Counted from the first letter of the stretch, positions 1-7,127 are shown. The stretch: 7,206 nt of DNA from an uncultured Rhodospirillaceae bacterium (GCA_913054205.1 CAJXJM010000128.1:1-7206); one strand, 5' to 3'. Notes: generated from the letters alone by a model not told the origin. Program-made: numbers and translations.

Positions 1-179
1 AGCAGCCGATAGACCGAAGCCTCTGAGACAAAGTAGCTCTCAGTGTCGGTAAAGCAGACTCTATCTCAGGGGTGTCAAAGCGTCCGCTTCTAGCCAAAAG
101 CGGACATCTATAATGATTATTTTCTATTATCGCTTCTTTTACATTAATCCAATTAAAACCGAATATTAGTGCGCTCAAA
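1..179. other. Non-coding left edge, downstream of the regulator gene
   Basis: No convincing gene is visible here. The stretch contains the hairpin described separately at 82-105 and a weaker inverted repeat, CTGAGA at 23-28 with TCTCAG at 38-43. Positions 107-179 are AT-rich and hold no clear intrinsic terminator for the minus-strand regulator gene that ends at 180. One minus-strand frame across 1-106 has no stop codon, but it has no recognisable protein motif and runs through the hairpin. The style of sequence resembles short dispersed intergenic repeats of proteobacteria, often found near insertion sequences; this is recollection and was not searched. Confidence 0.5.
82..105. repeat. Inverted repeat, 8-bp perfect stem with 8-nt loop
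   Basis: GTCCGCTT at 82-89 pairs perfectly with AAGCGGAC at 98-105 around the loop CTAGCCAA. There is no T tract on either side on either strand, so it does not look like an intrinsic terminator. The right arm is part of a 13-bp sequence (95-107) that recurs in inverted orientation at 7137-7149, beyond the other end of the gene cluster. This suggests a dispersed repeat or a mobile-element end rather than a local regulatory hairpin. Confidence 0.6.
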
Positions 180-974
180 CTAGCCCAGTTTGGCGCTGAT
201 TTTTTTTGCCGCGCGCCTGAGTGAGGGAAGGAATTCTTCGGCAAAATCTTGATGTTCACGATGGCTCCGAGTCCAAAGCAGGGTGAGGCCTCCCCAGGGT
301 TTTTTGTCTTTGATTAAAGGGACGGCTATTACGGCGAGACCATCATCGAGAATCGTTTCGCCCCCCGTATATTCTATTAGGCGCGTTCCGTAGCCACATT
401 CTCGATTGAAGTTTAGCCGTGCCAATAAATGATCCAGAGTCAGGTCAAATCGTGCAAGACCCCATATTTGGTCGCCTTTGGTTCGTTCGTGATATTTAAC
501 AATCTCATCATCGTTCATTGTTGCCAGGCAGGCGATTCCTGTTGCTGAGCCAAAGAGATTTATCTTACGATTAATCATGCCAGGAAATATTTTGAACGGA
601 CTCATCGGCCGCGTAGAATCAATGATCGTCATATGATTGTCTTGGAGCATGTTGATGTCTGACGGCCAACCAACCTCTTTCGTGAGTTCCATCGCATCTG
701 TCATTATGGCATCAATATTAATTGGGAAATTTTCTGGTATATAGGTTCGCTCGTGGACTGGTAGTACAATATTTATTCGATATTTTTTGTCTGACACTGA
801 TCGCCTGACAATGTGTCGCGCAATCAGCGTGCCAAGTAGCCGTCTGATGGTGGATTTGGGTATCTTCGAATTTTTGTGTAACTCAGCGAGAGTGCATGCG
901 CCTAACGCGGCAAGTACTTCTAATATGGTTATACCTCGATCTAAGGACCTGTTCTTCAGTTCAGCCATTTTCAT
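180..974 (-). CDS. IclR-family transcriptional regulator
   Basis: A cytoplasmic DNA-binding regulator that probably controls the divergent transport and catabolic genes in response to a small ligand. With the chosen ATG at 974-972 the protein has 264 residues, normal for IclR. The N-terminal winged helix-turn-helix starts with SLDRGITILEVL (about residues 10-21). The recognition part follows, from TLAELHKNSKIPKSTIRRLL into the wing near residue 58. The C-terminal effector domain (about 86-264) includes GWPSDINML, SPFKIFPG, GSATGIACLA (142-151) and DDGLAVIAVPL (210-220), in the usual order. The frame stays open upstream to a TTG at 1046, but that would add 24 residues unlike the family and would read through the palindrome at 1021-1037. 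A second ATG two codons on (968-966) is also possible. The effector-domain pattern recalls MhpR-like regulators of catabolic operons. Family call is firm; the ligand and the direction of control are unknown. Confidence 0.92.
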   Translation of the reverse strand: MKMAELKNRSLDRGITILEVLAALGACTLAELHKNSKIPKSTIRRLLGTLIARHIVRRSVSDKKYRINIVLPVHERTYIPENFPINIDAIMTDAMELTKEVGWPSDINMLQDNHMTIIDSTRPMSPFKIFPGMINRKINLFGSATGIACLATMNDDEIVKYHERTKGDQIWGLARFDLTLDHLLARLNFNRECGYGTRLIEYTGGETILDDGLAVIAVPLIKDKKPWGGLTLLWTRSHREHQDFAEEFLPSLRRAAKKISAKLG

Positions 975-1020
975 TTTCGCCAAAAATTCGATGAGATTTA
1001 AATAATCAGCAGAAAACAGC

Positions 1021-1037
1021 GTGCCACTAGATGGCAC
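1021..1037. promoter_or_regulatory. 17-bp palindrome, candidate IclR operator
   Basis: GTGCCA-N5-TGGCAC is a perfect 6-bp inverted repeat around CTAGA. It lies between the divergent regulator and permease genes, 47 bp upstream of the regulator start, and ends two bases before a consensus TTGACA. Size and symmetry suit a dimeric regulator such as the neighbouring IclR protein. If TTGACA is the -35 box, the palindrome centre falls near -46 of the permease promoter, a position usual for an activator, and it could also cover the regulator's own promoter. Position and symmetry are seen; binding is inferred. Confidence 0.5.
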
Positions 1038-1039
1038 GG

Positions 1040-1068
1040 TTGACAAGAAAATATTGTGCTCATTGAAG
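1040..1068 (+). promoter_or_regulatory. Candidate promoter for the transporter genes
   Basis: TTGACA at 1040-1045 matches the sigma-70 -35 consensus exactly. With a 17-bp spacer the -10 hexamer would be TTGAAG at 1063-1068, which matches TATAAT at only three positions, and other spacings are no better. The start point would be near 1075, ahead of the leader ORF at 1110. A poor -10 box beside a palindrome is compatible with activator dependence, but the hexamer could also be chance. Confidence 0.3.
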
Positions 1069-1109
1069 ATTTCGAAGAGGATGCATTAACTCCGAACAGG
1101 GAGAACGAC

Positions 1110-1139
1110 ATGCATATGTCGCGCAAAACGTGGGAATAA
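1110..1139 (+). CDS. Nine-codon leader ORF, or disrupted original start of the permease gene
   Basis: An ATG at 1110 follows a good Shine-Dalgarno sequence, AGGGAG at 1098-1103, at a spacing of six bases. It encodes MHMSRKTWE and stops at TAA (1137-1139). The frame is the same as that of the permease, whose first usable start, TTG at 1146, comes two codons after this stop. The ribosome-binding site is therefore better placed for this ATG than for the annotated permease start. Either this is a true leader peptide with reinitiation at the TTG, or the permease once started here and a nonsense change (or a sequencing error) has cut it. The ATG also sits inside a small inverted repeat, GACAT-GCAT-ATGTC (1107-1120). 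Confidence 0.4.
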   Translation: MHMSRKTWE

Positions 1140-1145
1140 AGTGCT

Positions 1146-3023
1146 TTGAATAGAATTGCTCCTCCAATCGTCTGGGTTTTCGGTTTCGCAATCGCTTTAG
1201 TCGCTATTTATACGGCCGCGTTCGGCATAATCGATGAAATTTTTCAGCGCAGCATTACTGTTGCCGTGTCTGTGATTCTGACGACTTTAGCGACGCCTTT
1301 GGCCAATCTATATCCATCGAAGAATCGTCATATTAAAATTGGGTACTGGACACTTGATTTTATTCTCATCTTTTTAATGATGCTTTCGATTCTATGGTTT
1401 TCTTCCGTTTATGATGAACTGGAAAGCGGGTTATATAGTTTTCTTCCAACAGATATTGCAGTTGGATGTGGCGGGTTGTTGGCTGTCATTGAAATGACAA
1501 GACGCTGCTTTGGAATGCCGCTCGCGTTTTTCGCAGTTTTAACCATAGCCTATGCTTTGTTTGGCGCTGATTTGCCCTGGATTTTTGCCCATGGCGGCTA
1601 TGATCTGGAAACGATCATGCGAACCGTCTGGTACAGCTTTGATGGTGTCTTTGGCTTTATCGTCATAATCGTTATTTCACTGATATTTATATTCATTATT
1701 TTTGGTGCCGTGCTTGAGGCCACCGGTGCGGGAGCTACGCTTCTTAAAATTTCAATGAGCCTTACGGGAGCGTTACGCGGTGGGCCTGCACATGCAGCGA
1801 TCGCTGCCAGTGGATTTTTCGGAACCATATCGGGCGCTGTTACGGCGAATGTCGTTGGGACAGGTGTTTTTACAATTCCGATGATCAAAGCGAGAGGCTT
1901 TAAAGCCTCTTTTGCCGGTGGGGTAGAGGCAGCCGCTTCTTCCGGTGGACAATTTATGCCCCCTGTTATGGGTGCCGTCGCCTTTGTCATGGCCGATTTC
2001 ACAGGCATTCCCTACCTGATTATTATCACGGCGGCATTGATGCCGGCTTTATTCTATTACGGCAGCTTATTCATTGCTGTATGGGTTGAAGCTGGGCGTC
2101 TTGGTATAACCGCCATTCCAAAGAATGAACGCGAAGTTTTAACGCGAAATGATTGGATCAATTCCCTCATGTTTTTTGTGCCGGTGATCGTCATAATTGG
2201 CGTTCTTATTACAGGCCGGTCTCCTGCCGCCGCCGGTTTATGGGCAACAGTTGCAGGTGTTGTGATGGGATTTATTAATCCCGTTGTGCGAAAACGCCCT
2301 CAAATATTCATCGACGCGATCGCAAAAGGTGGTCATCAATGTGCGCAAATTATGGTCGCCGTCGCCGCGATTGGCATTATCGTGGGCATCATGAATTTAA
2401 CCGGCCTCGGAATTCGATTTTCTAATATGGTACTTGCCTTTGCCGGCACCAATTTGTTTTTTGCCCTCGTTTTAATGGCACTTGCCAGTTTGGTTCTTGG
2501 CATGGGCTTGCCGACCATCCCAGCTTACGTGATCATTGTTATCATCATGGGCGGTGCAATCGAAAAACTTGGTGTTCCTAAAATGCTGGTCCACCTTTTT
2601 ATTTTATATTTCGGTGTGTTATCGGCGATAACGCCCCCCGTGGCAATTGCCGCCTACGCGGCGGCGCCGATAGCCCAAGCCAATCCTTTACTCACTGCTT
2701 TTCAAGCACTGCGGCTTTCGTTCGTCGGATTTATAATTCCCTTCGTTCTTATTTATAATCCATCTCTATCGCTGGTGTTTGAATTCGAAATTATCGCATT
2801 CATATCCGTTTTGATTAGACTTTCTCTCGCAATCTGGCTGATGACAACCTCATTGGGAGGGGTGGATCGCGATAGGTTATCTATCATCTCTCGAGTGTTG
2901 CGTATGGCACTCGGTATTACCGTTTTACTCAATTTCATCGAGGTGCAGGTCATCGGCGTTATTGCCGCATTAGCTCTATTGTATCTGGATGCCCAAAAGG
3001 CAAAAAAGGAGGCTGCAATATAA
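1146..3023 (+). CDS. TRAP transporter fused permease, TAXI type (small and large membrane subunits in one chain)
   Basis: Inner-membrane permease of a tripartite ATP-independent periplasmic transporter. The family uses an ion gradient, usually sodium, to take up organic anions delivered by a binding protein. The 625 residues are very hydrophobic. The N-terminal part (to about residue 150) corresponds to the small DctQ-like subunit, and the rest to the DctM-like subunit, as in 4TM/12TM fusion permeases. Hallmarks of TAXI-type permeases are GPAHAAIAASGFFGTISGAV (213-232), VEAAASSGGQFMPPVMGAVA (260-279), LGMGLPTIPAYV (451-462) and ITPPVAIAAYAAA (495-507). The cognate binding protein follows 87 bp downstream. 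The start is TTG at 1146, because an in-frame TAA at 1137-1139 blocks any earlier start; GGGA at 1132-1135 is a modest ribosome-binding site. The N-terminus is short before the first helix (about residue 8), so a few native residues may be missing. Transport class is secure; the substrate is unknown. Confidence 0.93.
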   Translation: MNRIAPPIVWVFGFAIALVAIYTAAFGIIDEIFQRSITVAVSVILTTLATPLANLYPSKNRHIKIGYWTLDFILIFLMMLSILWFSSVYDELESGLYSFLPTDIAVGCGGLLAVIEMTRRCFGMPLAFFAVLTIAYALFGADLPWIFAHGGYDLETIMRTVWYSFDGVFGFIVIIVISLIFIFIIFGAVLEATGAGATLLKISMSLTGALRGGPAHAAIAASGFFGTISGAVTANVVGTGVFTIPMIKARGFKASFAGGVEAAASSGGQFMPPVMGAVAFVMADFTGIPYLIIITAALMPALFYYGSLFIAVWVEAGRLGITAIPKNEREVLTRNDWINSLMFFVPVIVIIGVLITGRSPAAAGLWATVAGVVMGFINPVVRKRPQIFIDAIAKGGHQCAQIMVAVAAIGIIVGIMNLTGLGIRFSNMVLAFAGTNLFFALVLMALASLVLGMGLPTIPAYVIIVIIMGGAIEKLGVPKMLVHLFILYFGVLSAITPPVAIAAYAAAPIAQANPLLTAFQALRLSFVGFIIPFVLIYNPSLSLVFEFEIIAFISVLIRLSLAIWLMTTSLGGVDRDRLSIISRVLRMALGITVLLNFIEVQVIGVIAALALLYLDAQKAKKEAAI

Positions 3024-3099
3024 CCGGTTTGCCTTGGTTAGACGTATTTTTATCTGATTTAATAACTAAACTAAAATACTATCCCAAATCGTTACAACT

Positions 3100-3105
3100 A
3101 GGAGG
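3100..3105 (+). promoter_or_regulatory. Strong ribosome-binding site of the binding-protein gene
   Basis: A full AGGAGG lies five bases before the ATG at 3111 and fixes that start. It contrasts with the weak site and TTG start of the permease just upstream, consistent with the need for more binding protein than permease. Confidence 0.8.
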
Positions 3106-3110
3106 TTGAA

Positions 3111-4127
3111 ATGTTTTCTAAACGACTAACAACTCAATTAGTTTCTGCGGCTGCCATTACATTTATGGTCGTTGGTGGTGCGCAGGCAAAAGATTTTTAC
3201 AAGATGTCGACGATAAGTCTGCCGACACCATTTGCGCTCAATACGACATTTGCCAAAATTGTTCAGAAATACAATAAGGGTATTGAAATACAGATCAATG
3301 CCACGGGCGCCGCGCCGCGTCATGCTTTAGATGCGGCAAATGGCAAGACTGATCTGTTCTTTGGTGCGCCTTCTTTGATGTTTTTGATGTCTAAGGGCAA
3401 GGCGATGTTTAAAAAGGTTAAGAATGCGCCTGAGCTGGCAAAAAATATTCGCTCAATATTTAACTACCGTATTGGCACCTATAATTTCGCTGTTTATGAA
3501 AGTTCCGGCATAAAATCTTTGGCAGGCCTAAAAGGCAAACGAGTTTTTCTCGGTCCACCTGTGGGTGTCCAAAAAGTTGTTGCCGCTCAATTCATTGAGG
3601 CAATTACCGGCTTGAAAATGAATAAGGATTACACGGCCGTAAAACTTGGTTTTAGTTCGGGGTGGCAAGCCTTCCAGGACAAACAATTGGATATGTATAC
3701 CGGTGCTTCCAATCATCCTGCCGCCACTTTCTTACAATTGACGCTTACGAATAAGCTTCGTTTCTTAGGTGCTGGAGACGCTGATTGGAATTCACCAAAA
3801 ATGAAAGCAACCATGCGGATCCCTGGCCGCACAAGAGCTCAGTTCGGTCCTGACATTTATGGCGACAATCAAGCCAACACTAAACCGACACAAACAGTGG
3901 CGGCTTGGGTTGGGCTATATACACGAAAAGGCATCCCTGAAGATGTTATCTATAAAATGACTAAATCTTTTTGGGAGCATATAGACGAGATGCATTCTGT
4001 CGCTAAGTGGGCGAAGAAGGCTATAAATAAAGACAATATATTCAAGTCTATGAACAACAAGTTACATCCCGGTGCTTTGAAATATTACAAGGAAATTGGT
4101 CTAAAAATACCCGCCAAAGTTATGTAA
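3111..4127 (+). CDS. TRAP transporter solute-binding protein, TAXI family
   Basis: Periplasmic receptor that captures the substrate and hands it to the fused permease encoded just upstream. The 338-residue length is normal. Residues 1-27 form a signal peptide: a basic start (MFSKR), a hydrophobic core, and an AQA-K cleavage site after residue 27. The mature protein begins KDFYKMSTIS. It shows the TAXI layout, with a first lobe containing ATGAAPRHALDAANGKTDLF (about 64-83) and a hinge and second-lobe segment GLKGKRVFLGPPVGVQKVVA (about 139-158). The mature chain is rich in lysine, compatible with an anionic ligand, though this is weak evidence. The pairing of a TAXI receptor with a fused permease is the normal arrangement. 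A strong terminator follows the stop codon by about 20 bp. Family assignment is secure; the ligand is not known, and the link to a sulfate ester rests only on the downstream genes. Confidence 0.92.
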   Translation: MFSKRLTTQLVSAAAITFMVVGGAQAKDFYKMSTISLPTPFALNTTFAKIVQKYNKGIEIQINATGAAPRHALDAANGKTDLFFGAPSLMFLMSKGKAMFKKVKNAPELAKNIRSIFNYRIGTYNFAVYESSGIKSLAGLKGKRVFLGPPVGVQKVVAAQFIEAITGLKMNKDYTAVKLGFSSGWQAFQDKQLDMYTGASNHPAATFLQLTLTNKLRFLGAGDADWNSPKMKATMRIPGRTRAQFGPDIYGDNQANTKPTQTVAAWVGLYTRKGIPEDVIYKMTKSFWEHIDEMHSVAKWAKKAINKDNIFKSMNNKLHPGALKYYKEIGLKIPAKVM

Positions 4128-4146
4128 GTTAGTTTGCAACAAATTT

Positions 4147-4180
4147 AATAGTCGCCCAATTGCTGGGCGGCTATTTTTTT
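4147..4180 (+). terminator. Intrinsic terminator after the transporter genes
   Basis: AATAGTCGCCCA (4147-4158) pairs with TGGGCGGCTATT (4164-4175) around the five-base loop ATTGC. The stem has 12 pairs including one G-T wobble, and a run of seven T (4174-4180) follows at once. The form is that of a strong rho-independent terminator. It lies 19 bp after the binding-protein stop and only 36 bp before the sulfatase-like gene, so it divides the cluster. Confidence 0.93.
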
Positions 4181-4216
4181 AATTTTATTGATCCTCAAAT
4201 AATTGGAGAAATTTAA

Positions 4217-5491
4217 ATGGCTGCGCATCCCAGTTTAGTCAAACTTTCAGAAGAATTCCGCAAAGACGTTATAGAATTAGCTCCCAACCATTATATTGCA
4301 GTTGGGTATGCTGCTTCTAATGTTCATATGATTGTCGGAGATGATGGCGTAATAATAATTGATACGACCGAGACGACCAAAGCAGCTTCCAATGTTTTTG
4401 CCGAGTTTAGAAAAATCACCGATAAGCCGGTCAAAACAATAATTTTGACCCACTCCCACCGTGACCATATTTCTGGCGCCAGTATTTTTGCCGAAGGGGG
4501 TTCGCCAGATATATATGCCAGCCATCATTTCAAATCAGATCTCGTTGTTGTCGGTGAAAAACGTCCAACCCCTACCGAGATTATGATCGAACGAACAAAA
4601 CGACAGTTCGGGATGGGCTTATCATGGCCAGAAGAACGCGTAAATCTTGGTGTCGGGCCGGGCGACCGCCCACTGGAAGGTATGGGCCAAGGTTTTTTAC
4701 CTCCAACCAAATTGATGCCCGAGGGACGCCATAAAATTTTAAGCTGTGGCGTGGAGATTGAACTAATGTTAGCCCAGGGCGAAACTCCGGATCATATGAT
4801 TGTCTGGTCACCGGCCCACAAAGTCTTGTTTTGCGGTGATAATTTCTACCACTCCTTTCCTAATCTCTATGCCATCCGTGGCACGGCTTATCGAGATTTC
4901 AATTCTTGGGCGGATACGATGGATATATTGTCATCTTTCAACGCCGAAATCTTATCACCTGGACATTCTCGCCCAATTTATGGCGCTCAAAACATTCGTT
5001 CTGTTTTGGAAGATTACCGTGATGCCATCCGGCATGTAGTTTCAGAAACAGCCAAAGGAATGAACGAAGGTAAAACACCAGATGAAATTGCGCAGGAAAT
5101 ACAGTTGCCGACGGCGCTTGCAGACAAGCCTTATTTGCAAGAATTTTACGGCAAAGTTTCTTATGCAGCCCGGGCTTATTTTGCCGGAACTGTTGGCTGG
5201 TTTGATGGCAATCCAACCAATCTGAATCGCATGGCTCCAGCGACCGAAGCTGAGAAAATTATTACGCTTGCCGGGGGCGCTGACCGTGTTCTCGAAACGG
5301 CGCAAAAAGCACATAAAAAGAGCGATAACCAATGGGCATTGGCACTCTGTGACCGATTGATTGCGGTGGATCACCATCGCGAAGAGGCAACGCAAATAAA
5401 GATTTCAGCTCTTCGGCAAATGGCAGATAAAGAGATCAACGCCCCGGCGCGAAATTACTATCTTGTCTGTGCTAAAGATCTGGCAAAATAA
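4217..5491 (+). CDS. MBL-fold alkylsulfatase-like hydrolase with dimerization domain, short form
   Basis: Probable zinc hydrolase acting on sulfate esters, giving an alcohol and sulfate. Residues about 20-260 form a metallo-beta-lactamase fold with the metal motif THSHRDH (78-84; ligands H79, H81, D83, H84). Further likely ligands are E189 in GETPDH, D208 in FCGDN and H250 in LSPGHSRP. A glutamate where most MBL enzymes have histidine, together with NLYAIRGTAYRDFNSW (216-231), is typical of SdsA1-type alkylsulfatases. Residues about 280-424 match the helical dimerization domain, with KVSYAARAYFAGTVGWFDGN, AGGADRVL and RNYYLVCAKDL. The chain ends there at 424 residues, whereas SdsA1-type enzymes run to about 650 with a C-terminal SCP2-like domain. 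No signal peptide is visible, so it should act in the cytoplasm. GGAG at 4205-4208 supports the ATG. The GMC oxidoreductase gene follows after 19 bp. The substrate is unproven, and another ester or related bond is possible. Confidence 0.85.
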   Translation: MAAHPSLVKLSEEFRKDVIELAPNHYIAVGYAASNVHMIVGDDGVIIIDTTETTKAASNVFAEFRKITDKPVKTIILTHSHRDHISGASIFAEGGSPDIYASHHFKSDLVVVGEKRPTPTEIMIERTKRQFGMGLSWPEERVNLGVGPGDRPLEGMGQGFLPPTKLMPEGRHKILSCGVEIELMLAQGETPDHMIVWSPAHKVLFCGDNFYHSFPNLYAIRGTAYRDFNSWADTMDILSSFNAEILSPGHSRPIYGAQNIRSVLEDYRDAIRHVVSETAKGMNEGKTPDEIAQEIQLPTALADKPYLQEFYGKVSYAARAYFAGTVGWFDGNPTNLNRMAPATEAEKIITLAGGADRVLETAQKAHKKSDNQWALALCDRLIAVDHHREEATQIKISALRQMADKEINAPARNYYLVCAKDLAK

Positions 5492-5510
5492 AGATTAGAT
5501 TGGTTTTGAA

Positions 5511-7127
5511 ATGACAACTCGTTCAAAAGACACCTATGATTATATTATTGTCGGAGCCGGATCGGCTGGCTGTGTGCTCGCCAACCGATTAAGTGCTGAT
5601 CAAAAAAAATCGGTGTTGGTGCTGGAAGCAGGAGTCAAAGACAGCAACCCCCTCATCCATATTCCGGCCGGCACGGCAAAAATCTGGAACGATCCAAAAT
5701 ATAACTGGTCTTATCTCTCCGAGCCGGAACCCTTTATGAATAACCGGCAAATATATCACCCCCGTGGGAAGATTCTTGGCGGGTCCTCTTCGATTAATAT
5801 GACGGCTTACGTTCGAGGCAATGGCGGTGATTATGATCGGTGGGGTCAAATGGGACTTACTGATTGGACTTACGAAAAGGTATTACCGTATTTTAAAAAA
5901 TCCGAGAATTACCTTTCGGAACGAAACGACTATCATGGTGATAACGGACCGCTAAAAACAGCCTTGTCGCCAACCGAAGACGCTATTTTTGATAGCTATA
6001 TTGCGGCGGGAAAGGCGCTTGGCTATCCCCATCAACCAGATTTCAACGGTGTGGAGCAAGAAGGCCTGTCGCGGATGCAATTTACCACCGCAGAAGGACG
6101 GCGCCAAAGTACCGCCGTTACTTTTTTACATCCCGCCTTATCGCGCAATAATCTTGAGGCCATAACCGGCGCTCATGTCCAACGCGTTGTATTTGACGGT
6201 ATAAAAGCAACAGGCGTTGAATATATTAAAGGCGGCCAGAAATTTACCGTAAATGCGACTAAAGAAGTCATTTTGTCGGGCGGGACCTACAATTCGGCTC
6301 AAACATTGTTGTTGTCGGGGGTTGGTCCGGCGGACCATCTGGTTGAACATGGAATAAGTGTTGTGGCTGATCGGATGAATGTCGGTCAAAATTTGCAGGA
6401 CCATACGTGTGTTTTAGTTGAATATGAGCGTAAATCTGCCTCTAAGTTTCAGAAAAACCTTCGTTATGATCGCCTTGTCTTAAATATGTTGCGGGCTCAA
6501 TTCCTTAAATCCGGGCCAGCGGCAGAGCCGCTTGGGTTTGGTACCGGCTTTGTAAAAAGCCGCACCGAACTTGCCTTGCCCGATATCCAGATTTTGTTCC
6601 GGCTATTTTCAATGCAAGCTCATGAGTGGTTTCCATTACTCCGCAAGCCAGGACCTTCAGGAGTAGGATTTTTATCTTGTTTCCTACGACCCGAATCGCG
6701 AGGCTCCGTTAGCCTTGGCTCCAATAGCCCTGGTGATGCCCCGAAAATAATCAATAATTTTTTCTCCACAGAAATGGACCGAAAGACGATGCGAGAAGGC
6801 TTCAAGATAAGCCGATCACTTGCAACAAATGCCTCTTTTTCAGAGCATTTAGGCATAGAGATGTTGCCGGGGGATGCTGTGCAAAGTGATGACGAAATCG
6901 ATGGATTTATCAGAGAAACAGCCAACACAGTCTTTCATCCCATTGGCACCTGCCGAATGGGCATCGATGAAGGATCCGTCGTTGATCCTCAACTAAACGT
7001 ACGAGGCTGTAAAAACTTACGCGTTGTCGATGCTTCGGTGATGCCCGACCTCACCGGCGGAAATATAAATGCACCTGTAATCATGATCGCTGAAAAAGCG
7101 GCGGATTATATCCTCGGTTTCAAATAA
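5511..7127 (+). CDS. GMC-family FAD-dependent alcohol dehydrogenase (choline dehydrogenase-like)
   Basis: Flavoprotein that oxidises a primary or secondary alcohol to an aldehyde or ketone, passing electrons to a carrier or oxygen. Its 538 residues are typical for bacterial members. The N-terminus DYIIVGAGSAGCVLANRLS (10-28) is the FAD dinucleotide-binding motif, with E39 at the ribose-binding position. PRGKILGGSSSINMTAYVRG (84-103) is the first GMC signature; it lacks the histidine that links FAD covalently in choline oxidase. The second signature is SGGTYNSAQTLLLSGVGP (256-273). The C-terminal catalytic pair is H476 in FHPIGTCRMG and N520 in GGNINAP, with the same 44-residue spacing as in choline oxidase. 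There is no signal peptide. The gene lies 19 bp after the sulfatase-like gene with only a weak ribosome-binding site, suggesting cotranscription. The likely role is oxidation of the alcohol released by that enzyme. Automatic naming as choline dehydrogenase would over-specify it. Confidence 0.93.
   Translation: MTTRSKDTYDYIIVGAGSAGCVLANRLSADQKKSVLVLEAGVKDSNPLIHIPAGTAKIWNDPKYNWSYLSEPEPFMNNRQIYHPRGKILGGSSSINMTAYVRGNGGDYDRWGQMGLTDWTYEKVLPYFKKSENYLSERNDYHGDNGPLKTALSPTEDAIFDSYIAAGKALGYPHQPDFNGVEQEGLSRMQFTTAEGRRQSTAVTFLHPALSRNNLEAITGAHVQRVVFDGIKATGVEYIKGGQKFTVNATKEVILSGGTYNSAQTLLLSGVGPADHLVEHGISVVADRMNVGQNLQDHTCVLVEYERKSASKFQKNLRYDRLVLNMLRAQFLKSGPAAEPLGFGTGFVKSRTELALPDIQILFRLFSMQAHEWFPLLRKPGPSGVGFLSCFLRPESRGSVSLGSNSPGDAPKIINNFFSTEMDRKTMREGFKISRSLATNASFSEHLGIEMLPGDAVQSDDEIDGFIRETANTVFHPIGTCRMGIDEGSVVDPQLNVRGCKNLRVVDASVMPDLTGGNINAPVIMIAEKAADYILGFK

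Noticed and set aside
82..105. Hairpin as intrinsic terminator of the regulator gene
   Set aside because: No T tract follows on the minus strand, and the hairpin is about 75 bp beyond the stop codon.
787..1005. Plus-strand open frame of 72 codons
   Set aside because: It lies wholly opposite the helix-turn-helix part of the regulator gene and has no recognisable motif.
975..1046. N-terminal extension of the regulator from a TTG at 1046
   Set aside because: It would add 24 residues with no family similarity and would translate through the palindrome. The ATG at 974 gives the usual IclR length and N-terminus, although its ribosome-binding site is weak.
1598..2008. Minus-strand open frame of 136 codons
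   Set aside because: It is antisense to the best-conserved part of the TRAP permease; the alanine- and proline-rich product is a composition shadow.
3049..3077. Possible internal promoter before the binding-protein gene (TTTATC, 17 bp, TAAAAT)
   Set aside because: The -10 hexamer is good but the -35 is poor, and AT-rich intergenic sequence gives such matches by chance; not enough to annotate.
5042..5395. Minus-strand open frame of 117 codons
   Set aside because: It is antisense to the dimerization domain of the sulfatase-like gene and shows no domain or plausible ribosome-binding site.
4217..5491. Annotation as a beta-lactamase or glyoxalase II
   Set aside because: The glutamate at 189, the NLYxxRG...RD...W segment and the C-terminal dimerization domain place it with alkylsulfatases instead.
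5511..7127. Naming the oxidoreductase betA
   Set aside because: GMC enzymes with this layout act on many alcohols, and there are no betaine-synthesis neighbours such as an aldehyde dehydrogenase or BetI-type regulator.
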